Shown: positions 1 through 9,472 of the stretch, piece after piece
How positions within the stretch are numbered: position 1 is the first letter of the stretch
Layout of the letters: every line of letters starts with the position of its first letter
NCBI GenBank assembly: GCA_025677825.1
Contig: JAIXMO010000152.1
Location: 1 to 11,175 of the forward strand
Reading direction: 5' to 3'
Origin: Helicostylum pulchrum
Taxonomy: Eukaryota; Mucoromycota; Mucoromycetes; Mucorales; Mucoraceae
DNA length: 11,175 nt
The notes under the pieces: generated by a model
The model's input: the letters and a program-made list of their open reading frames with translations, nothing else
What the model was told of the DNA's origin: nothing
The model's database searches: none
Program-made: the position numbers and the translations under genes

Positions 1-407
1 GAGTAGCAATCACTATAAAAGATGGCAATAAGATTAACATTGAGCAGAAAAGAAAAAAAGTAATTAAGAAAAAAAAAACTGTAACGATGTCATACCTTTT
101 TAAAACGAGCGTTACTGCATAAAATATAAGTTGAATGAGACGATGTAGTTGAATGAGACAATGTAGTTGAATGAGACGATGTAGTTGAATGAGACAATGT
201 AGTTGAATGAGACAATGTAAGTAAACTGTTCTCAGCTAACCGAAATAAAGGCAAATGTTATTAGAGTTGAATTTGTGATATATCTTTTTATTGAAGATGG
301 AAAAAAAAAAGAGAAAAAGAAAGGAAAAAAAATAGACTATTTTTCGATTATTGCGCTAAAAACATATACTAAAGGAGGGCTTGGCCAATTAAAAGCTAAT
401 TTAGCTA
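1..407. other. No gene seen; region downstream of the minus-strand gene
   Basis: Apart from the 18-bp repeat I see no coding region. A frame open on the plus strand at 275-490 is low-complexity (lysine-rich, from A-runs) and overlaps the last exon of the minus-strand gene, so I treat it as a shadow. On the minus strand a possible polyadenylation hexamer AATAAA lies at 292-287, about 115 nt past the stop codon of that gene. The sequence cactat occurs at 11-16 but has no convincing inverted partner that would mark a CACTA-type end. Confidence 0.6.
130..219. repeat. 18-bp tandem repeat (minisatellite), five perfect-length copies
   Basis: Five head-to-tail copies of an 18-bp unit (gttgaatgagacRatgta) start at 130, 148, 166, 184 and 202. 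The only variable base is the R, which reads G, A, G, A, A along the array. Read on the minus strand in one frame, each unit gives the hexapeptide YIVSFN and the variable base falls at the third position of the ATC/ATT isoleucine codon. That open stretch is short: an in-frame stop lies just before the first unit and another soon after the last. I therefore treat it as non-coding or as a fragment. It lies downstream of the minus-strand gene ending at 408. It could be a subterminal repeat of a transposon or a simple minisatellite. Confidence 0.93.
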
Positions 408-1557
408 TTAGGCTCTTCTTCTTACACGTTTTGCTACAGGAGCAGACTCTACAGAAAACTCTTCTGTTTCAGGAAGAGAAGCAGTACTGAAATAAATAAG
501 AAAAAAAGTAACAAAAGTTAGAATAAAAAAAAAATAACAGTAAAACTAGCTTACAAAACGTCTTCCTGAATTGGACTTCCTATCTCATTCTCGGATGACA
601 TGGCAGAAACATCACTGTCAGATTCGATAGGCTTTTTGTATTTGAAGAAAATAATGTTAATATATAAAAGTAAAACGTCCAGTGATATTTATATACTGTA
701 CCTGATCAAGTTGAGAAGATTGCTCCTCTCTTCTTTTTCTGGTGTAGTTACTTGTTTTGAATGCTTCCTGCAGCATATTTTTAGCTAGCCACATATCTTT
801 ACATAAATAAATATTGAAGCCTTTGTTGTACGCTTTTTCTTCAAAAATCAATTGATAATATTGTCGGTCAATAGCAGGAATACTGGACCATTTTTTGTCT
901 TCCTGGGGATGATCCTCATCGATAAAATTGGTCTTGATAAATCGAGCCATTCTTTTTAACTCCAGTCTAAGGGAATTTAGTTTTGGTTCTGACAGGTCAG
1001 GTGCATTATCTCCAAATGCTCTCTTATTAAGGATTTGTAACAGGCAGTTGTAACGGTGTTTCAGTGAAACCTGTTTCTTTGTCATTCTGTCAATACTAAA
1101 ACTATTGATTATTCTACGGCCGCGATAGTCAGGATTGGAGATCAATCTGTTTCTTTGAATTGCTCTACTAACACCACTAATAGCTAAAAAAAAACCATTA
1201 ATTAGAAACTGTAAATATCTTTATGCAATTAAAACACAGGATTAAGATTATGTTGTAGTTACCTGTTTGATGAGAATCTTCTTCAATCCAAGACATATCA
1301 TTTTCAGAAATATGGGGGCCAAACTGGTGATCGAATTGTGCCTTTAATTTTGTAATATCACCTCTCATTGATAATACTTCATTTTTAATTATCAATATGG
1401 CCTCTTCAATATTCTTTACAGAAGAGTTTAGGTTACTTGTATTAGGATAAGACATGATATTTGAATAAGAAACAAATTCAGTTAGTTTGTAAAACATGGA
1501 AGAAATAGTAATGTACTGTTCCTTTAAATATTTACTCTTTTTTTTTCGATCAAACAT
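408..1557 (-). CDS. Four-exon gene, 310-aa nuclear-type protein of unknown family; possible transposon accessory protein
   Basis: Exons on the minus strand are 1557-1263, 1183-702, 631-555 and 486-408, with introns of 79, 70 and 68 nt. The joined length is 933 nt (311 codons), open throughout. Donors are GTAACT, GTACAG and GTAAGC; acceptors are TTTTTAG, the weak ACAAAAAG, and TTTATTTCAG. The start is the first ATG after an in-frame stop. Visible features are a lysine-rich N-terminus, a hydrophobic heptad pattern at residues 47-79 suggesting a coiled coil, and a central helical, basic region with W197 and a C226..MW230LAK motif. Residues 260-300 are acidic and serine-rich, and the extreme C-terminus is KRVRRRA, a likely nuclear localisation signal. 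I do not recognise the family. It is divergent from the tnp2-type transposase gene, so an accessory DNA-binding role like TnpA of plant CACTA elements is possible, but that is inference. The AAG acceptor of intron 2 is the weakest point of the model; an extra 5' exon is also possible. Confidence 0.75.
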
Positions 1558-2213
1558 ATTAAACCATGACGTGACAATATACACGTATAGATAGTACCGA
1601 GCTTTATCCCAAGTATTTCAACTAAAAAAAAAAAAAAACCCTAATTAAGTACATTTGAAAAATGATGTAATACATTTTTTATAATAGTAAATGTTTCCTG
1701 GAATAAAGCCATTCGTACATCAAGTATCCAAAGTTCAATCAAAATTGATATTAAGTGCAGCATCATTATCAAAATATACTTTATAATTTACAAGGTTTTT
1801 TTTTTGTCCCAGTCAAAAGTGATAATGCAAAAAAAAAAAAAAATTATGTCATTGTTCATTTGCATAAACATACTAGAGTAATGAAATTATGATATAATAT
1901 TTCTTTATATTTTCCACTATCTCATCGACATGACACCATTTTAATTACATAATTATGCAATAATAGTTAATTAGGTGCAACTTTTTTTTAAAACAAAATA
2001 CAGAGAGTGATCCATCATGTCTACCATACCTCTTTTAGGTCATTAGACCAAAACGCGTAATAGATCCTACTAACAATTAACACCATCATAACCTAAAATA
2101 TCTAATATAAAAACCGAGTTTAATTTAATAAAGATTCCATTAAGTTTGTTACCATCCTCTTTTTTTTAAAAAAAAAAACTTATCTTAAAAAATTACAACG
2201 CCAAAAAAAAAAA
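1558..2213. promoter_or_regulatory. Shared intergenic region between two divergent genes
   Basis: This 656-bp AT-rich stretch separates the start of the minus-strand gene from the start of the plus-strand transposase. I see no coding region in it. It has several homopolymer runs (A15 near 1624-1638, A13 near 1831-1843, T and A runs near 2160-2180). A TATA-like TATAAAAAA reads on the minus strand at 1683-1675, about 120 nt before that gene's ATG. A TATA-like TATAAAAA reads on the plus strand at 2106-2113, about 105 nt before the transposase ATG. A T-run followed by AG near 1621 on the minus strand could be the acceptor of a leader intron. The divergent promoter role is inferred from layout. 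Confidence 0.5.
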
Positions 2214-5200
2214 ATGTCTTCCAATTTATCTGCAGGCCGCGCCACCAAGAGATTAAGAATATCTCAGAATAATCATGTTTGTGATACTTGTGATATATCC
2301 TTCGAGACTTATAGACAGTTGAATAATCACAAAAGAAACCATACCTCTTCTCCCATTGTTGATTTTGATGATACGCCAATGCAAGTCGACCACGATGTTG
2401 CTGATATCGGTAGTATTAGTTGGGATTGTAAATGACTTTCCTGGTTTTTTTTTGTTACTTACATTTCTATTATTGTAGTTGATTTCGATGCTCTTCGTTT
2501 GAACCGTAATGAAGAAAGATCTTATAAAAGTAGCTGTCAATTCTCTGATGATGACCAATCCCATGTATATGGCTCTAGTAACATTAGCGAAAATAGTTTT
2601 ACGAAAACACAGTTGTTGAGCATGCATCTCTCACAGATCATCACACGAAACCAGATATCAAGAGCTGCATATAGAGAAATTGTTATGTTCGTCAATACTG
2701 CTCTTCGTGACTATGAAGAACTTAAGTTAGGTAGCCAAATAAAAATAATTTTCCGTTAATTTATAATGATACTTACTATAAACACCGTCTTTTAAATAGA
2801 AGAGACGCCCGTAAAAATATCTCATGGTGATGTCGTCGATGACTTGTTGAAATCAAAATTGAAGAATATCAAAGGCCATGAGTACTCAGTATGTCCCACA
2901 GGTTGCAAGTTATACGGTTTAAATGAAACTACAACTGTATGTGAGCACTGTAATGAGAATCGTTTCAAAGGATTATCTCAGCAAGTCCCCAAATCGGTTA
3001 TGAGTATCATGTCAATCGGCGATCTCCTCGCACAAATGTTATCAGATCCGAAAACTAATCAACTGTTGAAGTATCGATCTGAAAGAGAGACAAACGACAT
3101 TGGTGAGATTACAGATATATTTGACGGCCAAAACTACAAGGACTTGATCAGAAAAGGATTTTTCACCAACCCTAATGACATTGCTATTGGCCTTTTTACA
3201 GACGGTTTTGTGAATCAAAAAAAAGGAAAAACCAGTTATACCATCGTACACGTTATCGTTTTTAATTTTGATCCATCTATCAGGTAACAATTTTATTGTG
3301 AGTATGTATCCTATTTATACTAATTATTTTTTAGATATACAAATGAGTACTTACTACAATTGGCAATTCTTCCTGGAACCAAAAAACCAAAGGATCTTGA
3401 TTCTTTTCTGAAACCTGTTGTTGATGAAATTAAAGATTTGTCTGAAAGGGGGCTTGTCATTAAAAATAACGCTGAAGAAATTTTACGATGTAAAGTACAC
3501 CTCTTGCTTGCTTCTGGTGATATTCCAGCCGTTGCTGAAATGGCTCATTTGGGATCGCACAATTCGGTATACGGCTGCCGCATGTGTGAATCGAAAGGTT
3601 TATCCCCTGACAACCGCTCTCACGGTATGTATTTCCCAGACAGCAATGCTCCTATGAGGCCTATAAATGATTTCATATCTGGTAATCCTGTAAGTAAAAA
3701 AAAAATAGACATACCGCATAAGCTTTATAAAAAAAATACTAACCATAACTCGCTCGAATAATTGTAGGAAAAATCTATACGTAGCCCTAGTCTCTTTTCT
3801 ACTATGTCCACCTTCTCTGGTTCCAGCATGTTCGGTCTTGACGAGTTGCATTTGATAGCAAGAGGCATCGGTAAACACGTTTACGAGCTGATCACTGTGG
3901 CTAATCTTCCCGCGAGCCAAGGGTCTATATTTTATTATACAAATGAGGACGGAACAAAAAATTCTGCGGATTATCCCTTTTACATTAATCGAAACGACCT
4001 TAAATCAATTGGTGAAAGCATTGCAAAGTCAAGAAAATATATACCTACATCGTTCCAGGGAAGTTTTGACAATGTAATTGAAAAGACGGATGGAACAAGA
4101 CACGTAGATTGGTTAGATATATTATTAAGCTGCATTCATACAATTGTAGTTCCATATATTGAAGACGCCGCTACTAAAAAGGCATTGTTGTCGTTGGTAA
4201 AAGGTTGTGCACTCTCACTTCAATGGAACCTTACAGAACATATGCTAAACGAAATTCAAAGGTAAGTAAAAAACCAAACTTTTTTTTTTCACTGCAAGTA
4301 TCTAACTGCCCTTTTTTATACAAATCAGCCATTTTGAACACTGGCTTAAATATCTCGCCCGCCAAGTGGATCAAAAGAAGTTGTCAAGAAGCGTGTTTAG
4401 GCCTGTTCAGCATTACCTGACCCATATCCCTTTTATTATCCGTCGACAAGGTCCGTTGCGAGCATATTCTACTAGATCCATGGAAAGAACTATAGGTGTA
4501 TTTTCGAAGTTGATAAAATCAAAAAGAAGTGGAGGAAAAAATGCCAGTAATTTGATCGAACGACTTGGGTTGCAAAGTTACATCAGTTCTGTTTTGGATA
4601 TTGAAATGCTCATTAACTTGATTAAGCCTGCAACGTACTCCACTAACAGTTACATGAACCATCCAGGAAGATCGAAATGGACCTCAGTTATGGGAACCAT
4701 TCTCAATGGTAACTATAAACGCTGATTCAGTAATTGAAGGTGTAAGTGGTGGCAGATTAGTCAAAGCAATTAAAAGATATTACCTTCGTTCAAATTCTGC
4801 TGCTGGCTCTGTTGATTTCAACAACCTCAAAATAACTCTGGCGTCAAGACTTTGGATGAATTCAACCATTTTTTCTTCGTCAAGGTACAGACAATTCAGA
4901 AACGAAACTAGTCGTGGAAATCATCACGTATTTTTTTCTGCTTTGGATAATAGGTATGTGTTAATGAGTATATATAAAGAATAGTACAATATTTAAACTA
5001 ACTTTTTTTTTTTTGTAGGCAAAGAGAACGGTGGTTTGTTGGAACAGTTCTCTTTTACTTTAAGCATGTCTTGCCTGATTCCAGCATTCAATTCCTTGCA
5101 TTCGTAAGAGTAATGAAACAACATTCGACCGCTTCGTTTGATTCTTCAATCCCCATTGTAAAAAGAAACATCCCGGTTCTTGAACAACGTGGAGAAACAA

Positions 5201-5361
5201 TAACACAAGAAAAATACGCTGTCATCAATATTTATGACATCACTCTTCAAGTTGGTCTCATTCAATGTCCAAATAACGCTCATCAGTTTTTTGTTATAGC
5301 GCCATATTTTGTATTTAACTCAAACCTCCGAGCTTCTGCTGGCAACATCTCTTTAATATAG
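2214..5361 (+). CDS. CACTA/tnp2-type DDE transposase with N-terminal C2H2 zinc finger; frameshifted or with an eighth exon
   Basis: Exons are 2214-2427, 2479-2730, 2800-3283, 3335-3689, 3768-4261, 4329-4953 and 5019-5361. Introns of 51-78 nt all have GT-AG ends, and intron 4 has a TACTAAC branch site at 3737-3743. The protein opens with KRLR and a canonical C2H2 finger (C23, C26, H39, H43). A cysteine cluster follows (C187, C191, C203, C206). The catalytic region typical of tnp2-like transposases includes TDGF with D290, GDIPA with D379, the GCRMC motif, a DELH motif near 460-463, and RSMERTIG with E652, the candidate third acidic residue. The C-terminal domain continues to a stop at 5359-5361. 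Near 4709-4714 the frame shifts. Either one base has been gained (or two lost), giving a pseudogene, or a 52-nt intron at 4709-4760 (donor GTAACT, CTGAT branch site at 4722-4726, acceptor TTAG) is removed. The second model restores an open 904-residue frame. Residues encoded across 4712-4760 in the downstream frame look protein-like, which favours the frameshift. The enzyme would cut and paste its element's DNA in the nucleus. Confidence 0.88.
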
Positions 5362-5790
5362 GTTCTAAAAAAAAAAAATCAACCGGTAACAAAAAAAAAA
5401 AAAAATATAGGAACATTTATCACATTCATGGTGTTGGAGACCAAATTTTCTATTTTTTAAAAAAAAACCTTTGACAATGATAACAAAAAAAATTAAAAAG
5501 AACGCAAAAGAATAAATACACATATATTTAAAAGCTATATTAAAAGGTATTCAAGGTTCTTATGAAAAGGTTTTACTTTTGCATCGAGTATTATTCATTT
5601 TAAAATCCTGTTACCAATGTTACCTTCATGGTAATAAGTCATTCTTCAATGCCATTGGCTACCCGTAAAAACATTGGTGTATTAGTTACCATAAAAAGAT
5701 CCCGAGTACAACAGGTCCGCCATAGTGTTGGTGAAAAGGGTTTCACGTTGAATAAATAATAGAATAAATAATAAATCTTTTTGGCTGAAG
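5362..5790. other. AT-rich non-coding region after the tnp2-type gene
   Basis: Several A-runs (5368-5379, 5390-5403 and 5459-5467) follow the stop codon. A candidate polyadenylation signal AATAAA lies at 5511-5516, about 150 nt past the stop. Short imperfect inverted copies of ttacc occur at 5609-5635. I found no terminal inverted repeat of the tnp2-type element here. The 10-bp sequence atctttttgg at 5775-5784 recurs at 10300-10309 and may be a target-site duplication of the next element. Confidence 0.5.
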
Positions 5791-5890
5791 TACAAGATAG
5801 GTTCCAGCGTGAAGTATTAGATAGGAAATGAAAAAACAAAAAATTTGTAAGTGACAAAGTTGTAACGCCAAATTTTACGCTTCCGGACAT
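5639..5890 (-). CDS. Small outward-reading ORF starting in the left inverted repeat (hypothetical)
   Basis: The frame opens with an ATG in the conserved block of the inverted repeat and runs 83 codons out of the element toward lower coordinates. The first residues (MSGSVKFGVTTLSL) match the right-hand copy with one substitution. After 19 aligned residues the WNLSC motif reappears in both at the same spacing, so differences so far keep the frame. Beyond WNLSC the two proteins are unrelated. DNA homology ends at a GTA that could be a splice donor, so the real product might be spliced or the tail may be random flanking sequence. No domain, signal peptide or known family is recognised. It may not be translated at all. 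Confidence 0.25.
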   Translation of the reverse strand: MSGSVKFGVTTLSLTNFLFFHFLSNTSRWNLSCTSAKKIYYLFYYLFNVKPFSPTLWRTCCTRDLFMVTNTPMFLRVANGIEE

Positions 5891-6014
5891 AGTACTTTTG
5901 AGCCGCCAAAATTAAAACTCAATGCGTAAACCTTTTATAACTGCGAATTAAATACATATCGAACTCCGAACCAGGCAAAAAATATATTGCTGAAAAGCCG
6001 CAAAAATTCTGCAT
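5791..6014 (-). repeat. Left 224-bp terminal-type inverted repeat
   Basis: This stretch is the reverse complement relative of 10068-10291, colinear without net length difference. A central block of 104 bp (5852-5955) matches the right copy at 101 of 104 positions. The outer block 5791-5808 is identical over 18 bp. The inner block 5991-6014 matches at 22 of 24. The remaining segments are clearly more diverged. The uneven conservation suggests selection on, or recent conversion of, the central block. Confidence 0.93.
5931..5939 (-). promoter_or_regulatory. Outward-facing TATA box in the left inverted repeat
   Basis: TATAAAAGG reads on the minus strand and lies 49 nt before the ATG at 5890. The right inverted repeat has the same box at the same 49-nt distance. 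The sequence from box to ATG differs between the copies at only one position. Promoter function is inferred from motif and spacing. Confidence 0.45.
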
Positions 6015-6394
6015 CGGACTGTCAGAATGAAACACTTTAAAATTTTTTGTAGCCCACGCGATAGGAGGATGTATATCTAGTATAGTACAGTGCTAGAATT
6101 ATACGATTTGCATAGGAATGAGAACTTCAATATCTGATAGAAGGCGTACGAATAAATACAACTAATATGTTATAGTATCATGCTAGATCTTACAAGAAGA
6201 AAGTAAGGGTGACGTGAAAAATGTTATTATAAATAAGGTCCGGAGTAATGACAGCAATAATAAGTACAGTAGTTATATTTCTATTAAGCGACACCAGGTG
6301 GAATTACAAGTAGACTGTATATAACATGCTAAACACAAGGTGCTAAGCACTAATATACCGATATATTCGCTTAATTTGTTTGCCCTGATCAATC
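6015..6394. other. Non-coding stretch inside the element
   Basis: No open frame with coding character is seen on either strand. The stretch is AT-rich and unremarkable, between the left inverted repeat and the 13-bp tandem repeat. Confidence 0.5.
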
Positions 6395-6485
6395 ATGCAG
6401 AACGATCATGCAGATCCATTATGCAGATCCATTATGCAGATCCATTATGCAGATCCATTATGCAGATCATTTATGCAGATCGTTA
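6395..6485. repeat. 13-bp tandem repeat, seven units
   Basis: Seven consecutive 13-bp units start at 6395, 6408, 6421, 6434, 6447, 6460 and 6473. The four units from 6408 to 6459 are identical (atgcagatccatt); the outer ones differ at their 3' halves but keep atgcag. An eighth, isolated relative lies at 6552-6564. The unit contains ATGCAGAT. The array lies between the left inverted repeat and the 3' end of the transposase gene. It may be a transposase-binding subterminal repeat or a minisatellite; I found no matching array on the right side. Confidence 0.95.
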
Positions 6486-6790
6486 TTAAGACTATCTATA
6501 GTATATAGAACTGAGATATCATGTATATTATATATGCTCTAAAATAATACTATGCAGATCATTCATGTATTATGAACTACATTATATAAAAGATCTGGAG
6601 ATTAGGTAATGACATGGTTGGTAAAACCGGCTTTAGAATCAAGTAAAGCATAATGGAAGCACTTTTAAAAGGCGTAAAAATATATTTAAGGTTTTAAAAG
6701 AGTTGGTTTATTTGATAGTATAATATAAAATGCTTGTCAATAAAAAAAACATGAAAATGAAAAAAAGACAAACAAAAAAAGAAAAAATGT
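6486..6790. other. 3' flank of the transposase gene
   Basis: No coding region is seen. It contains the stray 13-bp unit at 6552-6564. On the minus strand a candidate polyadenylation hexamer AATAAA at 6712-6707 lies about 80 nt past the transposase stop codon. Just after the stop, an AT-rich, A-rich plus-strand stretch spans 6739-6787. Confidence 0.5.
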
Positions 6791-8543
6791 TTATGATCTT
6801 CGAGATGATGAAGGTCGACCTCGTCCTCTACTAACTCTTGGTCTTCCACGCTGACGAGATGTACTAATTGATGAAGCCTCCGAAATGGTTGGATCCGCTT
6901 GATTGCTATTTCTGGTCACTGGAACTGTTCGCCTTTCGATACCTATTTCACTAGTTCTTGGTGTTGAAAAAGAAGGAATGATGAAAGAAGGATCGTTATC
7001 ATCACTCTCATCGTCGGAAGTAGAGTCTTCATCTAGTTCTTCTTCTCTTGAACGACGGCGGTTTACCCAGGCGTCGAAATTACGTCGATCCCGGTCCTCT
7101 CTTGTCTGTTCCTGCTCTGGGGTCTCTCCACTTCTTGCCTCCGTAAACATATCAGGTTCAAATGACCCTTGATCATTTTCACTTGTTTGTATGATACCAG
7201 TATTATCGGAAAACTTCACCTCACGAAGAAAACGAGTCATTCCACCCATTACGTCTTCTTTATTTTCAATGAACCACAAGTACTCCAATAGCTTACCTGG
7301 AGCAGATCTAATTGTACGATGTCTAGGCTTAATAAACACCTTCATATCTCTCCACAATGATTCAATAATATTTGTATGAATCAAACCAGATTGAGGGACT
7401 TGTGATACAACAGGGTTCACAGTTACTTGATCGATTGTGGCAAAACCTTGAGAATGGTTCACCACCTGATGTGCACGAAAGTAAAGACCACGACCAGCAC
7501 CTCCAAAATCAATTCCATTTGCTTCGAACTGGTCTTGGGTTTCTTGATTATGAAGACCTCGATAAGCCCTCCAACCATCCGAGCGAATAACGGAACCACG
7601 TGCGCAGTACTTGTAAAGAATCGGAAGAAGAGTAGCAGCAACACGATTGGGGACAGTGCAAAAAAATCTTCTGCCAGCAACATATCTATGACGAGTTTCA
7701 TTGATACCATTACGATTATCAACATATTGATAAGTCATAGGACCTGACTCTGGTATCAAGGCCTCTACCATTCCGAACACCCAAACACCTTCAACACGAC
7801 TACCAACATTGTTTTTTCTTTTTCCAATTTTTGATTCGTCAATTTGGATATGGTGACAGCGAGGGTTAACACCAAGACGATTCTCAGGAGTCAATGTATG
7901 CTTTTCGTAATCAGATAACATCATCATTTGGACATCTCGAATTATTTGAAGTAAAGCACCCTTACTAAGTCTTCTACTGTCGAAGATTTGTTGCAAAGAC
8001 TCCTTGCGCATGTAATCCATGATGGCACCTAAAACCTTGTGAGCAGCAGCTTTTCTTCTGTACCAGAAAGAGTTCTTGGTGATTGTTGTGAGTTTCTTAT
8101 TACGATGACCTTCACCCAAATCAGGAATACTGCTTACTTCAGTATTTCCAGGACACTTGAAATAGAATTGGTCACGATCATCACGATAGTAAAGTTCCAT
8201 TTGCATTTCACAGCCATTAAATCCACAAGTCATGTCACTTCTTGTAAACATCTTCATTTCATCAATTAAATAGCTAAAATTACAATAAAAATTGGTGTCA
8301 AAATAATGTAGAAATATTAATAGTTATAATAAAAACTTACTTCCAAGTTGTGCTTGCATTAGATAAAAACTCTGCTTCTACATTTTTATCACCCTTATAA
8401 GGTACTCTTGAACCATGGGCAGCCCGGGTGGTAATAGTAGAGGAAACAGTGACATCTGCGATAACACTAGAATTACGAGGGTTTTGTCTTCTACCATTAC
8501 GAGCGTAAGGTGTAACCGATCTGCTAGAATTGCGAGTTGACAT
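6791..8543 (-). CDS. ISXO2/IS1595-like (Merlin-type) DDE transposase, 561 aa, two exons
   Basis: Exons are 8543-8341 and 8273-6791. The 67-nt intron has donor GTAAGT and acceptor TTTTAG, and the joined 1686 nt are open with a TAA stop. Residues 1-60 are basic and Ser/Thr-rich. C84, C89 and C108 (in CPG) suggest a zinc-ribbon-like fold. The catalytic domain has the IS1595-family pattern: IDESKIGKRK with D213, RSDGWRAY with D300, VNHS near 339-342, and HTNIIESLW with H367, N369 and E372. This is a DDE arrangement, and all key residues are present. A serine-rich acidic stretch (DEDSTSDDESDDND) lies in the tail, and the last 21 residues contain two AT-hook-like RGRP cores. Cut-and-paste transposition in the nucleus is the expected activity. 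Upstream, the ATG at 8543 follows a pyrimidine-rich leader. The intact frame and intron suggest recent activity. The enclosing inverted repeats make it the likely driver of that element. Confidence 0.92.
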
Positions 8544-8743
8544 TGACCGAGATCTAGAATGTGGAAGTAGATTTAGACAAATGAGTGAAATGATGGTCGA
8601 ATGAGTGTTTTAAAATTTTTGTGAAAGTAAAGTAATATATTGAAAGTGTTGTTTAATTATTGTGGAGGTAAAAAAAGTATGTTAGATATTATTTAAACGA
8701 ATAAATACAGTACTAAAAAAAACTTACATGAAAGAAAAGGGGG

Positions 8744-8763
8744 TTTTATCTTTTTAGATAAAA
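8744..8763. repeat. 8-bp inverted repeat with a 4-nt loop
   Basis: The arms ttttatct and agataaaa flank tttt and are perfectly complementary. A G-run precedes it, and an A-run and a T-run follow. Being AT-rich it may be incidental; a hairpin in a transcript is possible. Confidence 0.6.
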
Positions 8764-9449
8764 AAAAAGCTTTTTTACAAAATGTTTTCGACGTCACAAA
8801 CAATAAGCCACTTCAAATACTTGTAAAATCAATAGATCCAAGACGGTTTTAGAGATAAAGTCTCACGCGGAAACAGATTTTTGTACTATACTTTACGAAA
8901 AATGATCATATTCAAGATACAAAGAAGAGAAGTTATCTAAAATATTAAAAGCTGTTAAAGAAAAGGTCCAAACTCGAGCTTAAAGTATTCTAAACCGTTT
9001 TTTAAACACCCAAAATTCTCGAAATTGACTAAAAATCAGATATTTTAAATAGCAAAACACAATTTAAAGCAGCAGTAGCTTTACTATTATGTACTTAGAC
9101 ATAATTTAAATATACTTCATAATAGAAAACTACTTCTTTCCTCTATATCTTTAAAGATATGGAATAAATAGATTTAATCGATATATTTTCAGACATCCAC
9201 CCCGAGTTTGTATCATACGATATGCGCGCATCAAATGTACTTTATTAATACAGATTTTTACGCTCTTTTTTTTCATACTAATTGTAAAAGGTTATCGTTT
9301 AATTTGACAGTGGTACGGTTTTTCCAGAAACCAGAATATATGACAAAATTAACGATATCGAAGTCAATACTTTACGTAAATCTAAACTGTTTGGACCATA
9401 CTAAAGCCAACAATTAATCATATAATATTGGTTCATTGTATGCTGGTTC

Positions 9450-9472
9450 AATATAATTTAATAAATTATATT
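9450..9472. repeat. 23-nt perfect palindrome
   Basis: Two 11-bp arms are perfect inverted copies around a single central base (arm aatataattta). The sequence is entirely A and T, so chance formation is more likely than usual, but the length is notable. It lies within the presumed element between the transposase gene and the right inverted repeat. Confidence 0.8.

Noticed and set aside
130..219. CRISPR array
   Set aside because: Units are directly adjacent with no spacers, and the surrounding genes are spliced eukaryotic ones. The same applies to 6395-6485.
275..490. Plus-strand 71-codon open frame
   Set aside because: Lysine-rich translation of A-runs; it overlaps the well-supported last exon of the minus-strand gene.
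2185..2627. Minus-strand frames across 2185-2627 and others at 3042-3290 and 3600-3920
   Set aside because: They lie antisense to exons of the tnp2-type transposase whose spliced frame, zinc finger and splice sites are clear.
11..5727. Possible CACTA termini: cactat at 11-16 and its complement atagtg near 5722-5727
   Set aside because: Only six bases agree and the adjoining bases do not pair, so this is no better than chance in this sequence.
6903..8269. Plus-strand open frames across the ISXO2-like transposase
   Set aside because: They are shadows of the 494-codon second exon on the minus strand; several are serine-rich translations of its acidic tail.
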